Shown: positions 18,457-28,082 of the stretch, piece by piece
Layout of the letters: each line of letters starts with the position of its first letter
Numbering within the stretch: the first letter of the stretch is position 1
From: Staphylococcus saprophyticus subsp. saprophyticus ATCC 15305 = NCTC 7292
Lineage (GTDB): Bacteria; Bacillota; Bacilli; Staphylococcales; Staphylococcaceae
Assembly: GCF_000010125.1 (NCBI RefSeq)
Contig: NC_007350.1
Location: 620,001 to 684,000, forward strand
DNA: 64,000 nt
Direction: 5' to 3'
Program-made: the position numbers and the translations under genes
Notes under the pieces: generated by a model
Told to the model about the DNA's origin: nothing
The model's input: only the letters and a program-made list of their open reading frames with translations
Database searches by the model: none

Positions 18457-18485
18457 TTAACAATTGAGAAAAATACCTATACAAT
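18457..18485 (+). promoter_or_regulatory. Sigma-A promoter of the fdhA operon
   Basis: TTAACA (18457-18462), a 17-base spacer, and TACAAT (18480-18485) lie about 105 bases before the fdhA start. The leader contains an inverted repeat AGATGT … ACATCT at 18521-18543 of unknown function. Confidence 0.6.
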
Positions 18486-18590
18486 AGTATTAACATTATT
18501 TTAAAAAGTGTGGGGCTTTTAGATGTAATGTTACAAAACATCTTATGAAGTTAAATACATGGGCGAAAATATATAATAGGGGTGAAGACT

Positions 18591-21545
18591 ATGCAAGAAC
18601 ATTTGATTGTCTCGTTAGACGGCAAAGATTATCTTGTTGAACCTGGAACCAATTTACTACAGTTTATTAAATCACAAGATACATTTGTGCCTTCAATATG
18701 TTACAACGAATCATTAGGTCCTATCCAAACATGTGATACCTGTACTGTAGAAATCGACGGTAAAATGGAACGTGCTTGTAGTACCACAATTGATAGACCA
18801 ATGATTGTTAATACGCAAAATGACAAAGTACAAGCCAGCCAAAAAGAAGCGTTAGATCGCATTTTAGAAAAACATATGCTTTATTGTACGGTGTGTGATT
18901 ACAACAATGGTGATTGTGAAATTCATAATACGATGGACCAATGGGGTCTTGAACATCAAACATATGAATATAAAGAGAAGCCATACGAAAAAGATTATGG
19001 CCCATTCTACCGTTATGATCCAAATCAATGTATCCTGTGTGGACGTTGTGTGGAAGTATGTCAAGACGTACAAGTAAATGAGACTTTAACAATTGACTGG
19101 GAACGTCAACAACCGCGCGTTATATGGGATAACGATACTTCTATAAATGATTCTTCTTGCGTGGGATGTGGACAATGTGCAACAGTTTGTCCATGTAACG
19201 CGATGTTGGAAGTTAATATGGAAGGTAATGCAGGTTATATGACTGACCTAGAACCTGGTTCATTAGCGGCAATGATTGATTTAACGAAAAAAGCAGAACC
19301 AGGATACGGTCCATTATTTGCTGTTTCAGATTCAGAAGCGGCAATGCGTGAGGAACGCATCGAAAAAACTAAAACTGTATGTACATATTGCGGTGTAGGT
19401 TGTTCTTTCGATGTTTGGACAAAAAATCGTGAAGTATTAAAAGTGCAACCACAACATGAATCACCAGCAAATAAAATCTCTTCTTGTGTTAAAGGTAAAT
19501 TTGGTTGGGATTATGTTGATTCTGATGAACGTTTAACAAAGCCATTAGTGCGTAAAAATGGTCAGTTTGAAGAAGTGGAATGGGAAGAAGCACTCTCAGT
19601 AGTAGCTGAAAACTTTAATAAAGTAAAAGGAACTCATGGTTCAGATGGTTTAGCATTTATTTCATCATCCAAAGCAACGAACGAAGAGTCATATTTAATG
19701 CAAAAATTAGCTAGACAAGTCATTGGTACGAATAATGTGGATAACTGTTCACGTTATTGCCAAGCGCCTGCTACTAAAGGTTTATTTAGAACAGTCGGTC
19801 ATGGTGGTGACTCTGGTTCAATTGAAGATCTTGAAATAGCTGATATGGTTGTCTTGATAGGTACAAATACAGCTGAAGCACATCCAGTTATCGCGTCACG
19901 AATTAAACGTGGTCATAAACTTTATAATAATACATTAAATGTATTTGATATTCGTAAGCATGAAATGGCGGAACGTGCTGATAATTTCTATCAACCAAAA
20001 CCAGGTACAGACTTAGTATGGTTATCAGCAGTGACAAAATATATTATCGATGAAGATTTACATGACAAAGCATTCATTAATGAATGGGTAAATCATTTTG
20101 ATGAATATTACAAATCATTAGCGCCATACACAATGGAATTTGCGGAAGAAACAACAGGTATCTCTAAAGATGCGTTAATTGATTTTGCACATCAAGTTGC
20201 AGATGCTAAATCTGTCTCTATAGCATGGGCTATGGGTGTTACACAACAAGATATCGGTAGTGATACATCGACTGCGATTTCTAACTTGTTATTAGCGACA
20301 GGTAACTACAGAAAACCAGGTTCAGGCGCGTATCCTTTACGTGGACATAATAACGTACAAGGATGTAGTGATATGGGAAGCATGCCAGACCAATTCCCTG
20401 GCTATCAAAAAGTGACTGATGATGAAATTAGAGCCAAATTCGAACGTGAATATGGTGAAACATTACCAAAACAAGTAGGAAAAGATAACCATCAAATGAT
20501 GGAAGGTATCCACAATGGCGAAATTGATTCATTATATTTATATGGTGAAGATACGGGTATTGTTGATTCTAATATTAACTTTGTACAAGCTGCTTTAGAG
20601 AAAGTTGGTTTCCTAGTTGTACAAGATGAGTTCTTTACATTCACTGCTACTTATGCAGATGTCGTGTTACCAGCAAGCCCATCATTAGAAAAAACAGGTA
20701 CTTTTACGAATACGGAACGTCGTATCCAACGTTTGTTCCAAGCACTAGAACCAAAAGGTGATTCAAAACCAGATTGGCAAATTATACAAGCAGTTGCTAA
20801 GGCAATGGGATATGATTGGAATTATACACATCCAAGTCAAATCATGGACGAGATTGCACGTCTAACACCACTTTATTCTGGTGTGAATTATGATAGATTA
20901 GAAGGATACAATAGTTTACAATGGCCAGTAGCTGAAGATGGTACGGATGAGCCAATACTTTATCTTGAAGGGTTTAATTTTGAAGATAAGAAAGCTAATT
21001 TCTATCCATTAACATTTGATAATTTCTTTAAAGTGAATGAAGAATATGATTTGCATGTAAATAATGGTAGATTATTAGAACATTTCCATGAAGGTAATAT
21101 GACTTATAAAGTACCTGGACTTGAATATAAAGTACCTAATGCTTTCGTTGAAGTCTCACCAGAGCTTGCAGAGGATAGAGGTATCCATGAAGGTGCAGAA
21201 ATTAAATTGATTTCTGAAACGGGTGAAGTTGAGCTTGTAGCACATGTCACAGATAGAGTAAAAGGCAAAGAAATTTATATTCCGTTAAATAACAATGCAA
21301 TGGCACATGGTGATCATGGTGCGATTAATCTATTAACTAATAGTGATGTTGATAAAGATACAGATACACCATCATATAAACGTACAAGTTGTCGCATGGA
21401 AGTGAAGACACGTAGAGGTAAATCACCATTGAATCCTACGAACTTCCGTGTTAATAAGCAACGTCAACCGCAATATAGTGTTCGTGTTCAAGATAAATGG
21501 AAGCGTGAAGATTATACTTTCCCAGGAAGTCAGGTGGATAGATAA
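18591..21545 (+). CDS. fdhA: Formate dehydrogenase alpha subunit, molybdenum, Cys-type
   Basis: 984-aa molybdoenzyme oxidising formate to CO2. In order: a 2Fe-2S ferredoxin-like domain (Cys37, 48, 51, 63), a His/Cys cluster region, two 4Fe-4S motifs ([11 protein letters not shown] and [11 protein letters not shown]), the Mo-domain cluster [11 protein letters not shown], then the MGD-binding domains. The active-site position that carries selenocysteine in E. coli FdhF is Cys here ([10 protein letters not shown]). ATG 18591 follows AGGGGTGAAG; a GTG at 18582 overlaps that site. The protein is soluble, with no Tat signal, so it is probably cytosolic and NAD-linked through an unidentified partner. 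The next gene overlaps its stop by one base. Confidence 0.93.
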
Positions 21546-22012
21546 TGGCTGAGAGAATCACACAGATTAAACGCATGCAAAAATCAGAAGCAGAACTCAA
21601 GGAAGAAAGTTTAACTGAAGTGACAGATGCAATTGTTGCTAATAAGGATAGCATTTTAAAAGCAATCAATATCATTAGTACACTAGACGATGCTAAGCTA
21701 TTAGATGCAATGTCTGGTGCGGTTAAGAGTAGAGGTGTGATTGCCAATAAATTCGCTGTAGAATTAAATAAAGAGCAATACACTGGTTTAATTTCAAACA
21801 TGGCATCACTTGTATTTTTACTTGGTGATTTAAATGTGGATGATTTAACAACAATGTTAAATAAAGTAAACAAAGGATTAAGTGTTGCTAATAAGGCAAA
21901 TCCAAATCAAAAAACGTCAATTACTGGATTGATGGGTATCTTGAAAGACGATGAAATGAACCGTAGTTTAACGTATATGTTAAATATGTTAAGAGGTATG
22001 TCTAGAGATTAA
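21545..22012 (+). CDS. DUF1641 protein, formate dehydrogenase partner
   Basis: 155-aa soluble protein of the DUF1641 (YrhD/YjgD) family. It is largely helical, starts with charged residues (RITQIKRMQKSEAELKEES), and has a conserved LDDAKLLDAMSGAVKSRGVIANKF stretch. Its ATG shares one base with the fdhA stop (TAATG), so translation is coupled. In Bacillus the same pair recurs at two fdh loci. The function is not established; a role in assembly or as an accessory subunit is inferred. Confidence 0.85.
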   Translation: MAERITQIKRMQKSEAELKEESLTEVTDAIVANKDSILKAINIISTLDDAKLLDAMSGAVKSRGVIANKFAVELNKEQYTGLISNMASLVFLLGDLNVDDLTTMLNKVNKGLSVANKANPNQKTSITGLMGILKDDEMNRSLTYMLNMLRGMSRD

Positions 22013-22081
22013 CCATGGGCCTTGTAAGGCATAATTCATTAGATATTTAATGAGCGTTACAATTCATAAGTTCAATAACGA

Positions 22082-22136
22082 GGAATGTGCATAAGAGATC
22101 AAATAATCATTTTGGTTTCTAGCACGTTCCTTTTTT
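22082..22136 (+). terminator. Terminator of the fdhA operon
   Basis: GGAATGTGC pairs (one G-U) with GCACGTTCC, followed by T6. Confidence 0.8.
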
Positions 22137-22250
22137 GTGTTTTATAAAATGACATATTGAAACAAAGCTAAATGTGATACAATTTCTAATGTCGGTATTA
22201 ATTTTAATCAATTATTTATAGCAAGGAGTGGAAGTCTTATCAGCCCGAAA

Positions 22251-22484
22251 ATGGTAAAAATCTTAGCTATTATTTCAAATGTATTATTAGTGATTGGTAT
22301 AGTATTTTTGATCACTTTAAATATAGCAATGGCAATAACCATGTTTGTTGCGTCTCTTGCAATAAGCTTAACCATATTTAATACATTATTTAGAGAGCGA
22401 ACAGCGATGAAAATTATAATCAATATTTCATTTGTAATAGTTTTAATTGCTATTATATTTGCTTATGTTACATTAACAAAATAA
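22251..22484 (+). CDS. Small membrane protein, 77 aa, start codon uncertain
   Basis: Two or three hydrophobic helices cover nearly the whole length (ILAIISNVLLVIGIVFLITL, then FVASLAISLTIF, then a C-terminal helix). ATG 22251 is the first canonical start but lies about 22 bases after the AAGGAG at 22223-22228. An in-frame ATC at 22239 (reading ISPKMVK) sits at ideal spacing, so a non-canonical ATC start is possible. It lies 26 bases before the glucosaminidase gene and is probably co-transcribed with it. Family not recognised. Confidence 0.6.
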   Translation: MVKILAIISNVLLVIGIVFLITLNIAMAITMFVASLAISLTIFNTLFRERTAMKIIINISFVIVLIAIIFAYVTLTK

Positions 22485-22510
22485 GTGCAAGATGAGGAGT
22501 TTTTCACGAA

Positions 22511-23287
22511 ATGAATGACAACATAAAGCGTAAAATACCTATGTTTATTATAATTTTAATATTAGTTGTTTTTGCAATCTTATTTATTGTTAATGAAACC
22601 CATTTATTTGATGACGAAAAAACACATACTTTTGATGAAGCTGTTGAAAAACAAGTAGGTGCTGGTACATTAAATATGACAGAGAAAAATGGGCGATTTG
22701 TTGAAGCGTCTAAAAAAGATGTAGAAAAAGCAATGGATGTAAATAGTGACAAAGATAACTTAAATCATATGGATATTTCTGAAAAAGTGTCCATGTCTGA
22801 AGAAGAACTCAATAGTATTTTAAAAGATAAAGGTATTTTAAAAAATAAAGGGCAAGCATTTTTAGATGCTCAAGATAAATATGAAGTGAATGTCCTGTAC
22901 CTTGTAAGTCATGCACTTGTTGAGACAGGAAATGGCAAATCAGAGCTTGCTAAGGGCATAGAAGTTGATGGTAAAACATATTTTAATTTTTACGGCATTG
23001 GTGCTTTTGATGAGAATGCAGTTCATACAGGTAGCAGTTTTGCAAAAAAACAAAAATGGACATCACCTGAAAAGGCAATTATGGGTGGTGCGCGCTTTGT
23101 GAGAGGTAACTACTTTGAAAATAATCAACTCTCCTTGTACCAAATGCGCTGGAATCCTAAGTCACCAGGAGAACATCAATATGCAAGTGATATTGAATGG
23201 GATGAGAACATTGCTACGTTTATGAAACATTATTATCATCAACTAGGTATAAAAAAAGATCATATTAATAAAGACTACTATCTATAA
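22511..23287 (+). CDS. Membrane-anchored N-acetylglucosaminidase (SagA/SagB type)
   Basis: 258-aa protein with an uncleaved N-terminal membrane helix (about residues 10-27), a linker, and a glucosaminidase (GH73-like) domain from about residue 90. The likely catalytic Glu is Glu138 in SHALVETGNGKSELAKG. The typical YFNFYGIGAFDENA and GGARFVRGNYF motifs follow. Such enzymes cut glycan strands between GlcNAc and MurNAc and set strand length at the membrane. It resembles staphylococcal SagA/SagB, but I cannot tell which one, so no symbol is given. The start follows GATGAGGAG. Confidence 0.82.
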   Translation: MNDNIKRKIPMFIIILILVVFAILFIVNETHLFDDEKTHTFDEAVEKQVGAGTLNMTEKNGRFVEASKKDVEKAMDVNSDKDNLNHMDISEKVSMSEEELNSILKDKGILKNKGQAFLDAQDKYEVNVLYLVSHALVETGNGKSELAKGIEVDGKTYFNFYGIGAFDENAVHTGSSFAKKQKWTSPEKAIMGGARFVRGNYFENNQLSLYQMRWNPKSPGEHQYASDIEWDENIATFMKHYYHQLGIKKDHINKDYYL

Positions 23288-23364
23288 ATGAAGATATAAC
23301 AAAACATTTGAAAGAGAGTCATATTAATAATGAAGAAATTGGGAAATTTGGAGTGAATTAAAAG

Positions 23365-24489
23365 ATGAAAATAGCTATAGTGGGTGCTGGAATCGGTGGA
23401 TTAACAGCTGCAGCATTATTATGTGAACAAGGACACGAAGTTAAAGTTTTTGAAAAAAATAGCACTATTACAGAAGTCGGTGCAGGCATTGGTATCGGTG
23501 GTAATGTCATTGACAAACTTGGGAAACATGATTTAGCAAAAGGTATTAAAAACATAGGTCAAGTTATCAATGTTATGGAAATATTAGATGATAAAGATAA
23601 TGTGTTAAGTAAAGCAAAATTGAAGAAAAACACAGTGAATTTAACAATGACGCGTCAAAGTTTAATTGATGTAATTAAATCATACGTTTCTGAATCTGCT
23701 ATTTATACTAATCACCATGTTACGCATGTTGATAATAATGCTTTAAAAGTTGTGATGCATTTTGAAGCACAAGAAGCAGAAGCATTTGATTTATGTATTG
23801 GTGCTGATGGACTTCATTCGAACATAAGACATACTGTAGCACCTAATAGTAAAACACAGTATCAAGGATATACGGTGTTTAGAGGTCTTGTAGAAGATAT
23901 AGATATTAAGTCTGATAATGTTGCAAAAGAGTATTGGTCTGCAAAAGGTAGAGTAGGTGTCGTACCGTTATTAAATAATCAAGCTTATTGGTTTATTTCA
24001 ATCAATGCGAAAGAAAATGATGCGACAATGCAATCCTATGGTAAGCCACATTTACAAGCTAGATTTAATCATTTTCCAAATGAAGTTAGAAAAGTGTTAG
24101 ATAAACAAAGTGAAACAGATATTCTATTACATGATATTTATGATTTACAACCACTAAAAACTTTCGTCTATCAGCGCGTGATTTTATTAGGCGATGCGGC
24201 ACATGCAACAACGCCAAATATGGGACAAGGCGCTGGTCAAGCAATGGAAGATGCTATCGTACTAGCTAATTGTTTACAAGCTTATCCATTTGAAGCAGCA
24301 TTACAAAGATACGATAAAATCCGTGTGGATCATACCAAAAAAGTCATTAAGCGATCTAGAAAAATTGGCAAATTAGCTCAAAGAAGCAATAAAATCGTTA
24401 TTTCATTAAGAAATAGCATAGCTAAAATCATGCCTAATCGTCTTGTTGCAGCGCAAACTAAGTTTATATACAAATCGAAAAACAAATAA
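23365..24489 (+). CDS. FAD-dependent monooxygenase
   Basis: 374-aa flavoprotein of the aromatic-ring-hydroxylase/UbiH fold. The dinucleotide-binding motif VGAGIGGLTAAALL is at residues 5-18. The middle motif LCIGADGLHSNIRH and the FAD ribityl motif LLGDAAHATTPNMGQGAGQAMEDA follow. The C-terminal tail is basic (RSRKIGKLAQRSNK), possibly membrane-associated. Substrate unknown; relatives act on aromatic compounds. ATG 23365 is preceded by a weak site (GAGTGAATTAAAAG), so expression may be low. A terminator follows directly. Confidence 0.8.
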   Translation: MKIAIVGAGIGGLTAAALLCEQGHEVKVFEKNSTITEVGAGIGIGGNVIDKLGKHDLAKGIKNIGQVINVMEILDDKDNVLSKAKLKKNTVNLTMTRQSLIDVIKSYVSESAIYTNHHVTHVDNNALKVVMHFEAQEAEAFDLCIGADGLHSNIRHTVAPNSKTQYQGYTVFRGLVEDIDIKSDNVAKEYWSAKGRVGVVPLLNNQAYWFISINAKENDATMQSYGKPHLQARFNHFPNEVRKVLDKQSETDILLHDIYDLQPLKTFVYQRVILLGDAAHATTPNMGQGAGQAMEDAIVLANCLQAYPFEAALQRYDKIRVDHTKKVIKRSRKIGKLAQRSNKIVISLRNSIAKIMPNRLVAAQTKFIYKSKNK

Positions 24490-24493
24490 AAAT

Positions 24494-24535
24494 AAAACCT
24501 CGAAACACAGTTTGACTGTTGTTTCGAGGTTTTTT
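24494..24535. terminator. Bidirectional terminator
   Basis: AAAACCTCGAAACA and TGTTTCGAGGTTTT form a strong stem between convergent genes, with T and A runs on opposite sides. Confidence 0.9.
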
Positions 24536-24549
24536 GTGATTGAAGTATT

Positions 24550-25506
24550 TTAGTTCACAATAAATTTAGGTTGGTCATTGTTCAATTTACTAATTGTATC
24601 ATTGGCTACGATTTTAGACATCATATCACGTGATTCAAATGTAGCATTACCTATGTGCGGAGTGATAACGACATTATCTAATGTTTTAAGTTCATCATTA
24701 ATCTCCGGTTCGAATTCGAAGACATCTAAAGCGGCACCTTCAATTTCTTTATCTTTCAATGCTTGTACTAAAGCTTTTTCGTGAACAATAGGTCCTCTTG
24801 AAGCATTAATTAGGTAACTCGTTGGTTTCATCATTTCAAATTGCGCTTTGTCAATTTGGTGATGAAGACTTGGATTGTAAGCAGCATTAATTGTAACAAA
24901 GTCTGCATTTTTTAATAATGTTTCTAAATCAACATATTTAGCACCAATCTCTCGTTCTTTATCAACTTTTTGATGTGGTCCAGTATATAAAATGTTCATG
25001 TCGAAAGCTTTGGCACGTCTAGCAACAGCACTACCTATTTCACCTAGACCGATGATACCAATTGTTTTTCCAGAAACTTCTCTACCGCGGAAAAATAGTG
25101 GCGCCCATCCATCAAAACCAGTTGTTCGACATAACTTGTCGCCTTCTGGAATTCTTCTTGCCACTGCGAGTACAAGTGCAAAAGTTAACTCGGCTGTAGA
25201 ATTGGTAGATGCTTTAGGTGTATTGGTAACATCGATATTTTGTTGTCGTGCATAATCAATATCAACATTATTGAAACCCGCACCATAATTTGTGATGATT
25301 TTTAGGTTGTTAGCTGCATCAATCACTTCTTTGTCTACAGAAGTAGACAGCAAGCTAATTAATGCGTCAGCATCTTTAACACCTTGTTTAAGTGTTTCTT
25401 TATCAATGATACCTGTTCCTTCATACATATCTACCTCAAAGCCTTGGTCTTTCAATAAGTTAAGACCCACTTCAGGTATTGGACCTGCTATATAAACTTT
25501 TACCAT
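24550..25506 (-). CDS. D-2-hydroxyacid dehydrogenase, glyoxylate-reductase type
   Basis: 318-aa NAD(P)H-dependent oxidoreductase. The N-terminal substrate domain is followed by the Rossmann domain GIIGLGEIGSAVARRA (about residues 148-163). The active-site triad is the Arg in INASRGPIV, the Glu in DVFEFEPE and the His in TPHIGNAT. The family reduces 2-keto acids such as glyoxylate, hydroxypyruvate or gluconate-derived acids. Exact substrate not readable. AAAGGAAGTGA precedes the ATG. Single gene, convergent with the FAD monooxygenase. Confidence 0.87.
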   Translation of the reverse strand: MVKVYIAGPIPEVGLNLLKDQGFEVDMYEGTGIIDKETLKQGVKDADALISLLSTSVDKEVIDAANNLKIITNYGAGFNNVDIDYARQQNIDVTNTPKASTNSTAELTFALVLAVARRIPEGDKLCRTTGFDGWAPLFFRGREVSGKTIGIIGLGEIGSAVARRAKAFDMNILYTGPHQKVDKEREIGAKYVDLETLLKNADFVTINAAYNPSLHHQIDKAQFEMMKPTSYLINASRGPIVHEKALVQALKDKEIEGAALDVFEFEPEINDELKTLDNVVITPHIGNATFESRDMMSKIVANDTISKLNNDQPKFIVN

Positions 25507-25651
25507 GTATAATCACTTCCTTTACACTCAAGTATAGTAAAATTCTATTGTGCAAACAAATAATAATATTGTGAATTATAAAAAAGTCGACTTTAAATAG
25601 AAAAAATCGCTTAATAATAGGGGTGTTAAAGTACATTTTAATAAATAAAAA

Positions 25652-25700
25652 AGAGTGGCAGTTAGGACTAAAATATAATTAGACCTTAACTTACCACTCT
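25652..25700 (-). terminator. Terminator of the SMR gene pair
   Basis: AGAGTGGTAAGTTAAGG and its partner CCTAACTGCCACTCT (minus strand) form a long imperfect stem followed by T6. Confidence 0.75.
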
Positions 25701-25766
25701 AAATAGTTAAAAACTGTCAAATTGTACAGGACTGAGAATAGTGCTATACCACGGTTGTTGAAAGAT

Positions 25767-26081
25767 TTAACTAACGATTTTTAAACCGACAATAGATAGG
25801 ATGATTAAAGCAATAAAGAAGATTCTTTTTGCGTTTTTTGACTCATTATATAAAAACATCCCTACCAAAGTACCGCCACCAGTACCAATGCCGCTCCAAG
25901 TAGCATAAGCGGTGCCCATAGGTATATCATTCATAGCAAGCTTCAAAGTACTGAAACTACAGATAAATGCAACTGCTAATAGAATGACAAGCCATTTCTT
26001 TTTGGTGCGTGAAATTTCATTTAATATAACTACGCCAACAACTTCTAATAGTCCGGCGATTAATAAAATAATCCATGCCAT
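25767..26081 (-). CDS. SMR-family efflux subunit (second of pair)
   Basis: 104-aa small multidrug resistance protein with four membrane helices. The essential glutamate is Glu13 in AGLLEVVGV. The conserved GTAYATWSGIGTGGGTLVG motif is in helix 3. Its ATG overlaps the upstream SMR stop by one base (TAATG), so the two are made together and probably form a heterodimer like YkkCD. Substrates may be guanidinium-type or quaternary cations; not determinable from sequence. Confidence 0.85.
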   Translation of the reverse strand: MAWIILLIAGLLEVVGVVILNEISRTKKKWLVILLAVAFICSFSTLKLAMNDIPMGTAYATWSGIGTGGGTLVGMFLYNESKNAKRIFFIALIILSIVGLKIVS

Positions 26082-26401
26082 TAGCCATCAGCCTCCTCTG
26101 TAGTTAATTTCAACCCTATGATGCCAATAATTAATATGATAATTAAGCTGATTTTTACTAAATCGAATGGATCACCAAAAAAGATCATGTCTACAAGTAC
26201 TGTACCTACTGCACCGATACCAACGAATACAGCGTATACGGTACCAACGGGTAAGTATTTACAAGCAGATATAACAAGAAAGAAACTGATAATAATTACA
26301 ATAAACGTTCCTGTCCAACTAAGTAATGAGTCGGCAGTATTTAAACCAGTCACCCATACAATTTCAATGAGTCCGGCTAAGATCACTTTGAACCACTGCA
26401 T
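26081..26401 (-). CDS. SMR-family efflux subunit (first of pair)
   Basis: 106-aa four-helix protein. Glu13 (AGLIEIVWVTGLN) is the proton and drug binding residue, and helix 3 carries GTVYAVFVGIGAVGTVLVD. The charged C-terminus TTEEADG is longer than the partner's. TAAGGAGG precedes the ATG. I looked for a guanidine (ykkC-type) riboswitch in the 150 bases upstream and saw none. Operon with the 104-aa SMR gene. Confidence 0.85.
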   Translation of the reverse strand: MQWFKVILAGLIEIVWVTGLNTADSLLSWTGTFIVIIISFFLVISACKYLPVGTVYAVFVGIGAVGTVLVDMIFFGDPFDLVKISLIIILIIGIIGLKLTTEEADG

Positions 26402-26556
26402 TTGATGTGCCTCCTTATAATCACTAAACTATTATATTTTCTCAAATATTTGGATAGAGTTCAATGTTATAAGATGTGAAAGCGGAATTGTATTACAATC
26501 ATATTATTAGAAAAAATATAATTTTTGAATTGACGCATTTATCCGCAATACTAAAA

Positions 26557-26589
26557 TAAGAGCCCAAAACAAAATGTCCCGGGCTCTTA
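26557..26589 (-). terminator. Terminator of the 155-aa CHAP gene
   Basis: TAAGAGCCC pairs with GGGCTCTTA; on the minus strand a T-rich tract follows. Confidence 0.85.
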
Positions 26590-26627
26590 CATCATTACAA
26601 TATTATATTTTAAAGTCATTCAAAGAC

Positions 26628-27095
26628 TTAGTTTAAGTGGATATAGTTGTAAGAACTTGCTTCACCAGCAGAAATAGTACGTTCACTAACTGAGAATGGT
26701 CCACCGTTGTAGTTCATTTCTGAAACTTCTACAGAACCGTCGCTATTTACATTTTCAACGTATGCTACGTGACCATAACCACCAGCAGTAGATTGTAAAA
26801 TTGAACCAGCTTCAGGTGAGTTGTTTACAGTGTAACCTGCTGAAGATGCTGCTGAAGCCCAGTTGTTCGCATTGCCCCAAGTTGAACCAATGTTTCCGCC
26901 TACTTTATCGTATACGTACCAAGTACATTGACCAGCTGTATATAAGTTAGCACTTGAACCTGAAGTAGATTGTGTTGTGCTTTGGTTAGTTGGTTGTGTT
27001 TGTTCTGCTGCGTCTGCTTCATTTCCGTGATCTAAACCTACGATTGCTGCGCCAATACCTGCTGTTAAAGTTGTTGCTGTTACTAATTTTTTCAT
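26628..27095 (-). CDS. Secreted CHAP-domain amidase/endopeptidase, SsaA-like
   Basis: 155-aa exported peptidoglycan hydrolase. A signal peptide of about 28 residues (ending GNEADAA) is followed by a short Gln/Thr/Ser linker and the CHAP domain. Catalytic Cys57 (AGQCTWYV) and His109 ([11 protein letters not shown]) are present. The domain is nearly identical to that of the SsaA protein at 31395-32120 but lacks the long repeat linker. A WalR box lies upstream, so WalKR control with other wall hydrolases is likely. AGGAGG precedes the ATG. Confidence 0.88.
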   Translation of the reverse strand: MKKLVTATTLTAGIGAAIVGLDHGNEADAAEQTQPTNQSTTQSTSGSSANLYTAGQCTWYVYDKVGGNIGSTWGNANNWASAASSAGYTVNNSPEAGSILQSTAGGYGHVAYVENVNSDGSVEVSEMNYNGGPFSVSERTISAGEASSYNYIHLN

Positions 27096-27235
27096 AATTA
27101 AAAAATCCTCCCAAAGATTATAAATAGTTATATGTGATTCAATTCATTTGTGTTGAATTTGAATGTTGATTAATTTTGCGGTTTGCTTTCAACGACAAGT
27201 AATACTCTAACAGATGAAGCAAGCTTTGTGTGGAT
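27096..27235 (-). promoter_or_regulatory. Promoter and long leader of the CHAP gene
   Basis: The leader carries CTTGTCGTTGAAAGC (minus strand, about 27186-27200). Nearly the same block precedes ssaA at about 32217-32231, at similar distance from each WalR box. Its position suggests the start of the transcript, giving a leader of roughly 100 nt. Confidence 0.5.
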
Positions 27236-27252
27236 TGTTACGCTTTTGTAAA
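27236..27252 (+). promoter_or_regulatory. WalR (YycF) box
   Basis: TGTTAC-GCTTT-TGTAAA matches the WalR consensus TGTWAH-N5-TGTWAH exactly. It is on the plus strand, opposite to the CHAP gene it precedes. Confidence 0.75.
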
Positions 27253-27426
27253 ACAATTAAAAAAACCTCACATATCGTTGTAATAAACGAGATGTAAGGT
27301 TACAGAATCGTATCAAGTCGTAATACGAAATAAAACGCGTTAATATAAGGTTTTTACAAATTTTTTGTATTTCAAAAAGCTATCATTATTACAGTAGCTA
27401 TAAAGAATCACAAAATTGTGTTTAGA

Positions 27427-27798
27427 TTATTTAAAGAATCTTATAGATAGTGGCGGTAAATAATCTTCTCCATTATACGCTTTTACTGCAGCTACAATTG
27501 TAAAAATAAAGTTCAGTATTACAATAATTGGTAGTAATACAAAGCCTATTAATATCAACATCGTGATAGTTCCAATTATTGACCAAATAACGTATGAAAG
27601 TAAGAAGTTGAAATAATTTTTACCTGCTCTATCGACAAACGGTGAATCCTCGCGTTTAATTAACCAAATAATTAATGGTGCGATTAAAGAAGTAAAGAAA
27701 CTTAATACATAAATTAATGTTGCCATTAATCTCGCATCTGAATTAGGCTCTTGGTTTACATTTGTATAAGTTTGTTGATTATAATCTGTTTCTGCCAT
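27427..27798 (-). CDS. DUF4870-family membrane protein
   Basis: 123-aa protein with a polar Gln/Asn-rich N-terminus (about 20 residues) and three membrane helices. The family signature RAGKNYFNFLLSYVIW lies between helices 1 and 2, and AVKAYNGEDYLPPLSIRF ends the protein. DUF4870 (Tic20-like) proteins have no settled function. The AAAGGAGGTTT site supports ATG 27798. Single gene. Confidence 0.8.
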   Translation of the reverse strand: MAETDYNQQTYTNVNQEPNSDARLMATLIYVLSFFTSLIAPLIIWLIKREDSPFVDRAGKNYFNFLLSYVIWSIIGTITMLILIGFVLLPIIVILNFIFTIVAAVKAYNGEDYLPPLSIRFFK

Positions 27799-27974
27799 AT
27801 TAGTTAAACCTCCTTTATCCTAAGACTTATAGATAGATTAACTATATCAAATTTTGAAAAATAATAGTATATCGCTTGAGTTTTTCATTTAATTTTAAAT
27901 ATGACTGTAACGCAATGTGTATACTTGTTAAAATATGATAATGTGATTTATCGCATCCTTATTTAACTATAACC

Positions 27975-28012
27975 GGAAATTTAAATTGTAAACCAGTGTT
28001 TATTAAATTTCC
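27975..28012. repeat. Inverted repeat upstream of the opine-dehydrogenase-like gene
   Basis: GGAAATTTAA and TTAAATTTCC are perfect 10-base arms separated by 18 bases, about 70 bases before the next gene. They could be an operator or a leader hairpin. Confidence 0.5.
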
Positions 28013-28082
28013 TTATAGGCTATAGTTGTAAGTAATGACTAAAATGGACAGTATTCAAAAATAAAAAGAAAGAAGGTAAATT

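Noticed and set aside
26402..26556. Guanidine (ykkC-type) riboswitch before the SMR pair
   Set aside because: The region is short and AT-rich, and I could not find the conserved motifs of that riboswitch. A covariance search would settle it.
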